Shown piece after piece: positions 8,655 through 17,635 of a stretch of 64,000 nucleotides of DNA. The notes under the pieces are model-generated. The model was not told the origin of the DNA. It worked only from the letters and a program-made list of their open reading frames with translations, and ran no database searches. Each line of letters begins with the position of its first letter. Positions within the stretch are counted from its first letter, which is position 1. This DNA is from Polyangium spumosum (GTDB lineage: Bacteria > Myxococcota_A > Polyangia > Polyangiales > Polyangiaceae). Made by a program: the position numbers and the translations under genes. Where the stretch lies: positions 248,001-312,000 of the forward strand of contig NZ_WJIE01000003.1 of assembly GCF_009649845.1 (NCBI RefSeq). The letters run 5' to 3'.

Positions 8655-11324
8655 TCACCCCACCTCGATCTCCGCCTCCGGCGACGGCGGCAGCTCCGAC
8701 TTGCTCGCGCTCGTCAACTGCAGCCGCTCGAAGATCTCGTCGGCGCGCGCATCCATCGTGCTCGCCTCCTTCTGCACGTCCTCGTTGCCGGCGAGCTCCG
8801 GGTTCTTGCGCAGGAAACGCGCGTAGGTCTTGAACGTCCGCGCGAGCTCGACCTCGTTGCCGCTCTGCTCGAAGATCGCGACCGCACGATCGAAGTACTC
8901 GCGCGCGCTCGTCGTATGCGCGTGGCCCCAGCCGCCCGCCGCCGTGATCTCCCCGAGCGTCCGGAGCGCCGCGGCGAGGTGCACCTTGCTGCGCACCGAG
9001 GCGAAGAGGTCGACGGCGCGGCCGATGCAGTCGCGCGCCTTGCCGAGGTCACCTTGCATCAGGTACGCCTTGCCGAGCGCGCGCAAGGTCTCGGCGAGCT
9101 TCAGCCGATCGCCGAGCTCGTCGCAGAGCCCCTCGGCGCGCACGAGCACGCCGATCGCACGCTCCGGCTCGCCGCTCCGGTAGTACGTCGTCCCGATGTT
9201 CGTCAGCACGAGCGCGATCTTGTTCCGATCGCCGATCTGCTGCGCGACCTCGAGCGCCTCCTCGAACATCACGAGCGCCTTCTGGAAGTTGCGCCGCTCC
9301 TCGGCGATCGTGCCGAGGTTGTTCAGCGTCGTCACCACGCCGACGAGGTCGCCGACCTCGCGCCGGATCGAGAGCGACTGCTCGAACGCCTCGAGCGCCT
9401 CCTTGAACTGTCCCGAGTCCTGCAGCGCGAGGCCCAGGTTGTTCAGCGACAGCGCGATCGAGCGCCGGTCGCCGAGCTTCTTCCGCCGCGCGAGGCCGTC
9501 GCGGAACATCACGAGCGCCGGCTCGTACTCGCCCTTCAGCCACGCGATCTTGCCGAGGTCGTCGATCGTCGAGGCCACGCCGCGCTCGTCGCCCGACGCT
9601 TCGAAGAGCGACATCGCCGTCGTCAGGTGCCGCTCGCCCTCGTCGAGCGAGCCCATGTCGCGGAAGAGCCGGCCGATGCGGTTGTGCGCAGCGCCGCCCT
9701 TCTTCTTCATGTCGAGCCGGTACGCGAGCGTCAGCATCCCCCGGAACGCCGCCATCGCGTCGTCGATGTACCCCATCGACTGGAGCACGTCGCCGTACGC
9801 ATGCAGCGCGTCGATACGCGCGCCGTCGTGCGAGTCGCCGAGCAGCTCGAGGCCGCGCTGGTAGTACTCGCAGGCCTTGCCGTTCGCGTACCTGCGCCGC
9901 GCCACGGCCGCCGCCTCCAGGTACGCGAGGCCCGCCTGGATCGACTCGCCGGCTTGCTCGCGGTGTCGCGCGAGCGACGCGATCCGCTCCTCGCTCGTGC
10001 GCACGCCGGGCTGGTGCTCCATCCAGTCGGCGATGACCCGGTTCGAGAGGCTCTTCGCCTCGACGCTCGTCCGCGCCGCGATCGCCTCGCGCTCCTCGCT
10101 GCGCGCCCAGGCGTACTCCACCGAGCCGGGGAAGATCGTCCCCGCGCGGCGCGCGATCCAGCCGCTCTTGCAGAGCCCGTCGAGCATCCGCCCGATCCGC
10201 GCGACGTCGCCCGTCTCCTCCTCCACCCAGAGGTCGGGCGCCTCGAGCCCCGTGCGCGCGAGCGCCACGAACGCCGTGCTCCAGAAGACCGCGCCCATCG
10301 CCGCCGCTTGCTCGAGCACCGTGCGCTCGTCCTCGTCGAGCGAGGACACGCGCGCCTCGACCGCGTCCTCGACCGTCGCCGGCAGCCGCGCCGTCGCGAG
10401 GCGCTCCGGGTAAAGCACGAGCCGCGCCTCGCCCTCCTCCGTCGTGGCCTCGCCGATCACGCCCTCGGCCGCGTAGATCTCCACCATCTGCGCGAGCAGG
10501 CCCGGGTTGCCACGCGCGAACGCGCACGCCGTCTCCACGAGCGGCGCGGGCACCTCGCCCTCGAGCGCGTAGATCGCGAGCATCGCGCTCGCCACGCGCG
10601 CGCTCTCCTCCTCGCCGAGCGGCTCGAGCTCGAGCAGCGTGTGCCGCCGCTCCCCCACGCGCGCCCAGTCTTCCTGCCGGTAGACGAGATCGTCGCGGCC
10701 CGTGCAGACCACGAGGATCGGGCCCGTCAGGTACTCGAGCAGGTAGCGGAGCAGCGAGAGCGCGTCCTCGTGCGCCTCGTGCAGGTCTTCGAGCACCAGG
10801 ATGAGCGGGCCCGCCTGCGCGTCCGCTTCGAGGAACGCCTTCACCACGGCGCGCCGCACGAGCTCGGCCTCGTGCGGGTCGTCGCTCACGGCGCGCGTCA
10901 GCGGGCTCTCCTCCTCGGTCAGGCCGAGGAGCTGCCCGAGGAACGTGACGGCGTCGCTCACCCGCCGCGGCTCGAGCACGCCTTCGAGCCCGCGCCGGAT
11001 CGCCGCGCGCGCCTCGTCCGGGTCCGTGCCGCGCACGAGGCCGAAGCGCGAGCGGATGAGCCGCGCGAAGGGCGAGAACGAGACCGAACCGTCACGCGCG
11101 CTGCCTTCGAAGGCGCGGACGCCGCTCCTGCGCGACGCCACGAACTCCGCGACGAGCCGCGTCTTGCCGATGCCTGCGGGTCCGACGATCGTCACGATAC
11201 GCGCGTCGCGCCGCTCCTCGACCGCGGCGAGGCTCTCGGCGAGGAGGGAAAGCTCTTCGTCCCGGCCCACGAGCGGACACGCGGGCGCGCGTGACGCACT
11301 GACGTTTGGTCTCTCGGTCTCCAT
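8655..11324 (-). CDS. AAA-type ATPase with TPR repeats (orphan signalling protein)
   Basis: An 889-residue cytosolic protein, started at the ATG preceded by CCGGAG. An ORC/AAA-like ATPase module occupies about residues 15-420. It contains VGRDEEL, Walker A GPAGIGKT (48-55) and a Walker B-like LILVLEDLHEAHED, followed by winged-helix-like segments. The C-terminal half (about 480-860) is a run of TPR units of the kind found in Ser/Thr-kinase-linked and LuxR (MalT/AfsR-like) regulators; examples are LNNLGLALQDSGQFKEALEAF and LTNIGTTYYRSGEPERAI. There is no N-terminal kinase and no HTH output domain. In myxobacteria such modules are usually fused behind protein kinases, so this looks like a kinase-less variant. 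The nearest kinases lie about 8 kb or more away. Confidence 0.85.
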   Translation of the reverse strand: METERPNVSASRAPACPLVGRDEELSLLAESLAAVEERRDARIVTIVGPAGIGKTRLVAEFVASRRSGVRAFEGSARDGSVSFSPFARLIRSRFGLVRGTDPDEARAAIRRGLEGVLEPRRVSDAVTFLGQLLGLTEEESPLTRAVSDDPHEAELVRRAVVKAFLEADAQAGPLILVLEDLHEAHEDALSLLRYLLEYLTGPILVVCTGRDDLVYRQEDWARVGERRHTLLELEPLGEEESARVASAMLAIYALEGEVPAPLVETACAFARGNPGLLAQMVEIYAAEGVIGEATTEEGEARLVLYPERLATARLPATVEDAVEARVSSLDEDERTVLEQAAAMGAVFWSTAFVALARTGLEAPDLWVEEETGDVARIGRMLDGLCKSGWIARRAGTIFPGSVEYAWARSEEREAIAARTSVEAKSLSNRVIADWMEHQPGVRTSEERIASLARHREQAGESIQAGLAYLEAAAVARRRYANGKACEYYQRGLELLGDSHDGARIDALHAYGDVLQSMGYIDDAMAAFRGMLTLAYRLDMKKKGGAAHNRIGRLFRDMGSLDEGERHLTTAMSLFEASGDERGVASTIDDLGKIAWLKGEYEPALVMFRDGLARRKKLGDRRSIALSLNNLGLALQDSGQFKEALEAFEQSLSIRREVGDLVGVVTTLNNLGTIAEERRNFQKALVMFEEALEVAQQIGDRNKIALVLTNIGTTYYRSGEPERAIGVLVRAEGLCDELGDRLKLAETLRALGKAYLMQGDLGKARDCIGRAVDLFASVRSKVHLAAALRTLGEITAAGGWGHAHTTSAREYFDRAVAIFEQSGNEVELARTFKTYARFLRKNPELAGNEDVQKEASTMDARADEIFERLQLTSASKSELPPSPEAEIEVG

Positions 11325-11438
11325 CGAGCTCCGGGGAGGTTTTTCTCCGACGCGGCGAGGGTATAGCCTCGCCCGCCCCGAGGAAAGCGGCGCGGGGAGG
11401 TTTTCGAGGAGCCTCGAACAGCCGGACGGTTCGGCGCC

Positions 11439-11523
11439 GCGAGCTCGCTCAGCGAGCTCGCCTCTAGGGGGTGAATCGGCCGGGCTTTGCCTGGCCGAGA
11501 GGGGGACGCGAGGCGTCCCCCTC
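11439..11523. repeat. Three adjacent hairpins (P-type ATPase 3' region)
   Basis: Three stem-loops stand side by side. GCGAGCTCGCT/AGCGAGCTCGC at 11439-11461 is an 11-bp stem around a single base. TCGGCCGGG/CCTGGCCGA at 11476-11498 is a 9-bp stem with one G-T pair. GAGGGGGACGC/GCGTCCCCCTC at 11499-11523 is a perfect 11-bp stem with a 3-nt loop. The last begins 4 bp beyond the stop codon of the P-type ATPase. No T-tract is present. They may stabilise the mRNA 3' end or act as a factor-assisted terminator. Confidence 0.8.
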
Positions 11524-11527
11524 GGGA

Positions 11528-14356
11528 CTAAGACGGCCTGAGCCGCGGTCGGAAGACCCGGAAGCTCGGGCCGCCGGGGGTGCGCCCCGCCCGACGCTCG
11601 GCGCGCCGCCGCTGCCACCGCTTCTCCAGGGCGATCACGGGCAGGACCACGAGCGCCACCGCCGCCGATCGCGCCCACTCCCCCGCGCCGAGCGGCGCCG
11701 AGTCGAAGAGCACGTGCATGAACGGCAGGTACACGAACCCGAGCTGGAGGAGGAGGAGCGCGACGACCCCCACGTACACGAACGGGTTCGAGAACAGCCC
11801 GATCGCGAGGGCCGAGCCCCGGAGCGAGCGGCAGTTCTGGAGGTAGAACACCTGGAACAGCACCATCGTGGTCACGGCCATCGTCTGCGCCTTGCGCAGG
11901 GCGACGTCCGCGGACATGCCGGCGTCGAGCTTCTCGTTGTACTCCAGCAAGAACAGCCCCACCGACCCGGCCGTCATCAAGAGCGCCACGATCACCGTCC
12001 GCGCGAGCACGAACCGCCCCAGGATGGGCTCGTCGGCGCGCCGCGGCGGTCGCTCCATCAGGTTCGGCTCCTTGGCCTCGAACGCGAGCGGGAGCGAGAG
12101 GGTCACCGTGGCGACGAGGTTGATCCAGAGGATCTGGACGGGCGCCATCGCGAGGAGCGGGCGCCCGTCCACGAGCGGGAAGAACAGCACCGCGATGAGC
12201 AGGACCAGCGCCTCGCCGATGTTCGTCGGCAGCACGAACGCGAGCGCCTTGATCAGGTTGTCGTAGACCCGCCGGCCCTCTTCGACCGCCGCGCGGATGC
12301 TCGCGAAGTTGTCGTCCGTGAGCACGATGTCGGCCGCCTGCTTGGCCACGGCCGTGCCCGTGATGCCCATCGCCACGCCGATGTTCGCCTGCTTCAGCGC
12401 CGGCGCGTCGTTCACGCCGTCGCCCGTCATCGCCACGACCCGCCGATCGGCCTGCAGCGCCTCCACCAGCCGGAGCTTGTGCTCCGGCGCGACACGCGCG
12501 AACACGTTGCGCGTCCGCGCCACCTCCGCGAGCTCCTCCTTCGACATCGCCGAGAGCTCGCGGCCCGTCACCGCCTCGTCCGAAGGCACGATCAGGCCGA
12601 GTTCGATCCCGATCGCCTTCGCCGTCACCGGGTGATCCCCCGTGATCATCTTGACCGTGATGCCCGCGTGGCGACACGCCGTCACCGCCTCGATCGCCTC
12701 CGGCCTCGGCGGATCGAGCATCCCGACGAGCCCGACGAGCTCGAGGCCACGCGCCACCTCCGCCTCGCCGAGCCCCTCGAGGGGCTGCGCCGGCTTGCGC
12801 GACGCGACCGCGAGCACGCGCATCCCGCGCGACGCCATCGCCTCCACCTGCTCGTGCACCACGTCTCGATCGAGCGGCGCGCCTCCGGCGAGGTGGCTCG
12901 AGCGGGCGAAGACCACCTCGGGCGCGCCCTTCATCAGGATCTCCTGCTCGCCCGAGGCCACGACGTGCAGCGTCGCCATGTACTTGTGCTCGGACTCGAA
13001 CGGGATCGCGTCGCGCCGCGGCGCCTCCGCGCGCAGGGCGTCGTCGTGCATCCCGATCTTCTGCGCGGCCACGATGAGCGCGCCCTCCGTCGGGTCCCCG
13101 GTGATCCCGAAACCTCCGCCCTCCCGCGTGGCGAGGCGCGCGTCGTTGCAGAGCGCCGCGGCGCGCAGGAGCACGCGCACGTCGTCCGGCGCCTCGCCGA
13201 CGGGTTTGCCTGCGCGCCGGAGCTCGCCCTTCGGCTCGTAACCCACGCCCGAGAGCTCGTAGCCGCCGGCCGGCGTCCAGAGCGACGCCACCGTCATCTC
13301 GTTCCGCGTCAGCGTGCCCGTCTTGTCCGTGCACACCACGCCCGCTTGCCCCAGCGTCTCCACGGCCGGCAGCTTCCGCACCACCGCGCGCCGCGCCGCC
13401 ATACGTTGCACGCCGATGGCGAGCGCGATCGTGATGATCGCCGGCAAGCCCTCCGGGATCGCCGCCACCGCCAGCGTGATGCCCGCGAGCACCGCCTCGA
13501 GCAGCGAATACCCGCGCACCATCGCGACGCCCACCAGCGCCACCGCCACGATCGCGATCGCCACCGTGAGCAACTGCGCCACGCGCGCGAGCGAGCGCGT
13601 GAGCGGCGTCTCGAGGTCCGCGGCCTCGCGCAGCAAGGACGAGATCTTGCCGATCTCCGTGTCCGCGCCCGTCGCCACCACGACGGCTTGCCCCGTGCCC
13701 GTCGTGATCAACGTCCCGCCGTGCACCATGCACTTCCGATCGGCGACGGCCGCGTCCTTCGGCGACGGCTCGACGTGCTTGCGCACCGGCATCGACTCGC
13801 CCGTCAGCGGCGCCTCGTCGGCCGCGAGGTTCTTCACGTGCACGAGCCGCATGTCGGCCGGCACCTTGTCGCCGGCCGCGAGCAGCACGACGTCGCCGGG
13901 CACGAGCTCTTCTGCGGGCACGGTGATCTTCGCGCCGTCGCGCATCACCGTCGCGACGTCGGGCACGAGCGCCGAGAGCGCCTCGATCGCCTGCCCTGCG
14001 CGGTACTCCTGCACGAACCCGATCAGCGTGTTCAGCACGACCACGCCGAGCACCACCGCGCCGTCGGTGATCTTCCCGAGCGCGAAGGCGAGCGCCGCGG
14101 CCGCGAGCAGCACGTAGATGAGCGGGCTCTTGATCTGCCGCCACAGGAGCAGGAGCGGGCCCTCGCGTTTTGCTCTCGGCAGCACGTTGGGCCCGTGCTC
14201 CTCGAGCCTACGCGTGGCCTCGGTCGAGAGCAGTCCGCTCTCGGAGGAAGCGAGCGCGCCGAGCACGACCTCGGCCGGCTCGTCGTGGTACGTTTTCTGC
14301 TCGATCTGGGCGGGCGCAGTCGTGGCAGGCTTCATGTCCCTGCCCGACACCTTCAC
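11528..14356 (-). CDS. P-type cation-transporting ATPase (P2 type, Ca2+/Na+/K+-like)
   Basis: An inner-membrane ATP-driven cation pump of about 942 residues; a second ATG at codon 8 is an alternative start. It has the N-terminal cation-ATPase domain (EEHGPNVLP), the actuator motif TGES (185-188), the membrane site PEGLP (301-305) in helix M4, the phosphorylation motif DKTGTLT with Asp344, the hinge MTGDGVNDAPALK, and C-terminal membrane helices. The M4 sequence PEGLP and the overall length place it with P2-type pumps (calcium and related) rather than heavy-metal P1B pumps; no metal-binding N-terminal domain is present. The exact ion cannot be read. It ends in the triple-hairpin region and is divergent from the EAD-like protein gene. 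Confidence 0.92.
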   Translation of the reverse strand: MKVSGRDMKPATTAPAQIEQKTYHDEPAEVVLGALASSESGLLSTEATRRLEEHGPNVLPRAKREGPLLLLWRQIKSPLIYVLLAAAALAFALGKITDGAVVLGVVVLNTLIGFVQEYRAGQAIEALSALVPDVATVMRDGAKITVPAEELVPGDVVLLAAGDKVPADMRLVHVKNLAADEAPLTGESMPVRKHVEPSPKDAAVADRKCMVHGGTLITTGTGQAVVVATGADTEIGKISSLLREAADLETPLTRSLARVAQLLTVAIAIVAVALVGVAMVRGYSLLEAVLAGITLAVAAIPEGLPAIITIALAIGVQRMAARRAVVRKLPAVETLGQAGVVCTDKTGTLTRNEMTVASLWTPAGGYELSGVGYEPKGELRRAGKPVGEAPDDVRVLLRAAALCNDARLATREGGGFGITGDPTEGALIVAAQKIGMHDDALRAEAPRRDAIPFESEHKYMATLHVVASGEQEILMKGAPEVVFARSSHLAGGAPLDRDVVHEQVEAMASRGMRVLAVASRKPAQPLEGLGEAEVARGLELVGLVGMLDPPRPEAIEAVTACRHAGITVKMITGDHPVTAKAIGIELGLIVPSDEAVTGRELSAMSKEELAEVARTRNVFARVAPEHKLRLVEALQADRRVVAMTGDGVNDAPALKQANIGVAMGITGTAVAKQAADIVLTDDNFASIRAAVEEGRRVYDNLIKALAFVLPTNIGEALVLLIAVLFFPLVDGRPLLAMAPVQILWINLVATVTLSLPLAFEAKEPNLMERPPRRADEPILGRFVLARTVIVALLMTAGSVGLFLLEYNEKLDAGMSADVALRKAQTMAVTTMVLFQVFYLQNCRSLRGSALAIGLFSNPFVYVGVVALLLLQLGFVYLPFMHVLFDSAPLGAGEWARSAAVALVVLPVIALEKRWQRRRAERRAGRTPGGPSFRVFRPRLRPS

Positions 14357-14445
14357 GGCCCGTGCCGATCCGGGCGTCCTCGTTTCGAACAGGCGGGGGA
14401 GCGCTTCCGGTGCCCATGACGCGCGGGCCGGGGTAAGCTCACCGC

Positions 14446-15609
14446 GTGAGCGACGAAGGGGAACGGCCGAGCTACGACCCGGCCGAGGTGCGCCGGAGCA
14501 TCACGCTTTGTTTCAGCGCCAGGGATCTGCGCGAGCTCGCCGAGGGCCTCGGCGCCGCCGGCCTGCCCGAAGGCCGGGGCATCCAGGACATGGCGCGTGA
14601 GGTCGTCCGGCATTTCGAGAAACAAGGCACGCTCGATCGCCTCGTCGAGGCGTTGAAGCAGGCGCGACCGCTGATGGAGTGGCCCGCGCCGCTCGCCCGC
14701 TCGAACGCCGCCGCCGCCGCGCCCGCCTTCCCGCCGCCGCCGCCGCTCGCGCCCCTCACGCCCGAGCCCGAGGCCGCGCCTGCACCCGCGCCCGCGCCCG
14801 AGCCCGCTGCCGCGCCCGCGCCCACCCTCGTCGAGCCCGCTCCCGCGCCTCCCCTCGTCGAGCCCCCGCGTGGCCCCGAAGCTCCGCTCCTGCGAGATCC
14901 CTACGCGCCCGTCTGGCCCGGCACGTCCGCTCCGCGTGAACCAACGCGCCCTGTCGACGGCCGCAGGTTCACCCTGCTCTTCGCGATCGCGGCCGTCGTC
15001 ATCGTCGTCGCCTCCGTGGGGGCCTTCCTCATCGGCCGCGCTGGCTCGGATTCTTCCGGCCCGGCGCCGCTGCTCGCGGGCACCGACGCGATGGCCAAGG
15101 GCGAACGACCTCTGCGCGAGAGTGGCCCTTCCCGGCTCGCGGCCGACGCCGTCCGCCGCAGCCTCGGCAACCTCGCGCGTGGCTGCGACCTGCCCCTCGG
15201 CCCGAACGAGGAGCCCGGGACCGAGCTCTTCCAGATGGCCTACGATCAATGCGGCATGCGCCCCATGATCGGCCGTCCGCCTTCGGCCGTCCGCCCGACG
15301 CGCCCCGCGGACTCGGCCGGCGCGCCGTCCGGGGGTGGCTCCGGCCTCTTCGACCCGCAGCCCACCTTGCCCCCGCCGAACCGCGCGGCCCCTGCCACGC
15401 AGCAGCAGCCCCGCAAGACACAAGCGGCCCCGGACAAACCCGCGCTCCCCGACAACACGGCCTGCGTCGACCGGTGCTCGGCCACGCAGAAACAATGCAA
15501 TCGTGGCTGCGGGGGCGAGCCGAAGCTCAGCAGCGAGTACGGGCGCTGGCAACAGTGCCAGGCGCAATGCCTGCAGAGCGCGTCGAGGTGCCGGCTCGCC
15601 TGCCAGTGA
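14446..15609 (+). CDS. Membrane protein with N-terminal effector-associated (death-like) domain and Cys-rich exterior
   Basis: Starts at GTG (MSDEGERPSY). Residues 15-78 look like a small helical effector-associated domain: FSARDLRELAEGLG, then MAREVVRHFEKQGTLDRLVE, ending in a RPLMEW segment. Such adaptor domains link parts of bacterial conflict and signalling systems in multicellular bacteria. A long Pro/Ala/Glu linker (80-170) leads to one membrane helix (about 175-197). A Ser/Pro-rich region and a C-terminal Cys-rich knot (about ten Cys between CVDRC and CRLACQ) follow. The predicted topology puts the adaptor domain inside and the disulfide domain outside. No effector partner lies next to it, so the partner may be encoded elsewhere. 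The domain assignment is by pattern only. Confidence 0.65.
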   Translation: MSDEGERPSYDPAEVRRSITLCFSARDLRELAEGLGAAGLPEGRGIQDMAREVVRHFEKQGTLDRLVEALKQARPLMEWPAPLARSNAAAAAPAFPPPPPLAPLTPEPEAAPAPAPAPEPAAAPAPTLVEPAPAPPLVEPPRGPEAPLLRDPYAPVWPGTSAPREPTRPVDGRRFTLLFAIAAVVIVVASVGAFLIGRAGSDSSGPAPLLAGTDAMAKGERPLRESGPSRLAADAVRRSLGNLARGCDLPLGPNEEPGTELFQMAYDQCGMRPMIGRPPSAVRPTRPADSAGAPSGGGSGLFDPQPTLPPPNRAAPATQQQPRKTQAAPDKPALPDNTACVDRCSATQKQCNRGCGGEPKLSSEYGRWQQCQAQCLQSASRCRLACQ

Positions 15610-15619
15610 GGGCGGGCGG

Positions 15620-16015
15620 CTAGGCCTCCACGCGCTCGCTCGGCGTCACGAACGCGAGTTTGTATCCTTCGGGATCCGTCACCACGAGCTCCCGCGTGAA
15701 CCAGGGCTGGCTCCGCGGCCCGTCCACGGCGGCGCCGAGCGCCTTCGCGCGATCGGCGAGGTCCTCCAGCGAGACCTCCTCTCCCACGTGGAAACACAGG
15801 AGCACGCCGAGCCCGCGTTGCCCGGGCAGCTCCGCGCCGCTCGGCATCCCGACGAGGAAGACGTCCGCGTACCGGGCCCAGCGCAGGTGGACGAACACGC
15901 CGTCGCGATTGACGCAGGAGAACCCGAGCGACTCGTAAAACGCCGTCGCGCGCGCCGTGTCCGAGACGAGCAGCCTCACGTGGGAGGGCATGAGATAAGG
16001 TTCGTCGGGGGTCAT
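15620..16015 (-). CDS. Glyoxalase/bleomycin-resistance (VOC) family protein
   Basis: A 131-residue single-domain VOC protein. It has HVRLLVSDTARATAFYESLGF at the first beta-alpha-beta unit, VFVHLRWARYADVFLVG in the middle, and PWFTRELVVTDPEGYKLAF at the end. The family includes metal-dependent lyases, dioxygenases and antibiotic-binding proteins. His12 and the late acidic residue in DPEGY are where metal ligands often sit, but substrate and activity cannot be assigned. The ATG at 16015 is preceded by GGGAGAG; an in-frame ATG eight codons later is also possible. It converges on the EAD-like membrane protein, with about 10 bp between stop codons. Confidence 0.8.
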   Translation of the reverse strand: MTPDEPYLMPSHVRLLVSDTARATAFYESLGFSCVNRDGVFVHLRWARYADVFLVGMPSGAELPGQRGLGVLLCFHVGEEVSLEDLADRAKALGAAVDGPRSQPWFTRELVVTDPEGYKLAFVTPSERVEA

Positions 16016-16047
16016 GCGCTCTCCCTAGCACGAAGGGGCGCGGCCCG

Positions 16048-17472
16048 TCAGCGGCCGACCGGCGACGGCTCGAGCACGACGCTCGTCCCCGCGTGTTTCG
16101 GGAGGATCTCCTCCACGAGCACGTGCTCCTTCCCGTAGTTCTTCGCGAGCCACACCTCGCAGGTCCGCGAATAGGGGTCGAAGTACTGGAACTTCGCGGC
16201 GTAGTTCACGCAAACCTCGAACGACTTCTTGGCTTGCAGCTTCTGGGGCTCGCTCGCCTCGTCGAGCCTCCCGTAATACTCTTTTCGCAGGTCCTCGTAC
16301 GTGAGGGTCATCCCGGGGACGGGGCCGTTTTTCTTCCATTCCTTGGGGATCGGCGCCGCGCGGAACTCCGCGACGAACTTCGACCACATCTGCCCCACGC
16401 GAGACGACGAGGCGATCACCCATCTCGGCGGCGGCATCGGCTGGAGCGCGAGCACCTCGGCATAAGCTCTCTCCGCCTCCTGGACCGCCGGACGCTTCGT
16501 CTTCACCCACTCCGCGACCTTCGTGGTGATGTGCTTGATCACCGCGTCTCCGTCTGCGGGGCCCGTGTATGCGGGATATCGGATCGCGTCGACCGCGGCG
16601 CGCTTCTGCTCCGCGAAAAAAAACAGCGCCTCGCCCACGTCCGTCAAGGCCCGCCCGAGCCGCCGGTTTTTCTCCGCCTCTTCGCCGCCCATCCCCGCGA
16701 TCTGCTTCACGCTCGCCGCCGGATCCTTCCACGCGGCGCGCACGATTTCGTACTCCGTCGCCGCGCCCTTCTTGTCGTCGATCTTCGCCAGCGTCCGCCC
16801 GAGCAGGGTATGCGCGTGCATCCGATCCGGCAGGCTCCCCGAGCGATCCACCTGCGCCATCCACTTCCCCAGCCATCCACGCGCTTCTCGCCAGCTCTCC
16901 TCGCCGACGAGAAAATCCGCCATCGCCACCACGAGCCGCGCCGCCTGCTCCGGCTGCTTCGCGCCGTAGAGCTTCGCGAACAGCTCGACGTCCAGGGCCG
17001 CCTTCTTCTCGTCCTTCATCCAGAGCCGCAACACCACCGCGTCCTCGAGCGCCTCCGGCGCCTGCGGCATCGCCGGGAACTTGCGAACTGCCTGCGCGTA
17101 ATGGCTCGCGGCCTCGGCGTATTCGGTGATCGAGGCCAGGTTCCGGGCGACGACGAACGCCACCTCCCTGCCGTAATCGGTGTAATCGAGCCGGTTCTTC
17201 GGATCGAGGATCATCCGCCGGACGGCGATCGCCTTGTCGAGCTTGTGCGCCTTCTCGAACGACGCCGCCGCCTTCACGAGCGCCTGCCCCGCCGCCGCAC
17301 AACCTGGCTCGTTTTTCTCGCAGAGCGGCTTGCCGCTCTCGTCCCACGTCTTCAGGAACGCCTCCGCCTCCGCCGCAGGATCCGCCTCCGCCTCGGCCCA
17401 CGCGGGCCCCGCTGCGAGGAAGGTGACCGCAAGAAGGACGCGCGAAATCCACCGCTTCGGGTTCATGTGCAC
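16048..17472 (-). CDS. Secreted TPR-like protein of unknown function
   Basis: A 474-residue exported protein. The N-terminus MHMNPKRWISRVLLAVTFL followed by AGPAWAEAE is a cleavable signal peptide ending at AWA. The mature protein is helical with degenerate TPR-like pairs (FEKAHKLDKAIAVRR, ASITEYAEAASHYAQAVRKFP, ARLVVAMADFLVGEESWREARGWL). A conserved-looking C-terminal part follows with Cys residues in SFEVCVNYAAKF and SRTCEVWLAKNYG. Similar long secreted TPR-like proteins occur in myxobacteria without assigned function. No enzyme motif was found. It is divergent from the formate/nitrite transporter gene across 163 bp, in which I see nothing specific. Confidence 0.75.
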   Translation of the reverse strand: MHMNPKRWISRVLLAVTFLAAGPAWAEAEADPAAEAEAFLKTWDESGKPLCEKNEPGCAAAGQALVKAAASFEKAHKLDKAIAVRRMILDPKNRLDYTDYGREVAFVVARNLASITEYAEAASHYAQAVRKFPAMPQAPEALEDAVVLRLWMKDEKKAALDVELFAKLYGAKQPEQAARLVVAMADFLVGEESWREARGWLGKWMAQVDRSGSLPDRMHAHTLLGRTLAKIDDKKGAATEYEIVRAAWKDPAASVKQIAGMGGEEAEKNRRLGRALTDVGEALFFFAEQKRAAVDAIRYPAYTGPADGDAVIKHITTKVAEWVKTKRPAVQEAERAYAEVLALQPMPPPRWVIASSSRVGQMWSKFVAEFRAAPIPKEWKKNGPVPGMTLTYEDLRKEYYGRLDEASEPQKLQAKKSFEVCVNYAAKFQYFDPYSRTCEVWLAKNYGKEHVLVEEILPKHAGTSVVLEPSPVGR

Positions 17473-17635
17473 CTCGATGGCTGGTTTGTTGTATCACACC
17501 GCGGACCATACCGGGTCCCCGACCACGCGGGCCGCAGATGGACCAAGCGACACGCGCTTCTTCGGCGGGTTCCCGCGATCCTCCGGCGAGGGGCTTCCCA
17601 AGCGCGCCACGCGCGGGTCATGATGGCGCCGGCGC

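Noticed and set aside
16025-17509. 494-codon minus-strand frame overlapping the secreted TPR-like gene
   Set aside because: Arg/Gly-rich shadow; the other frame has a signal peptide and TPR-like helices.
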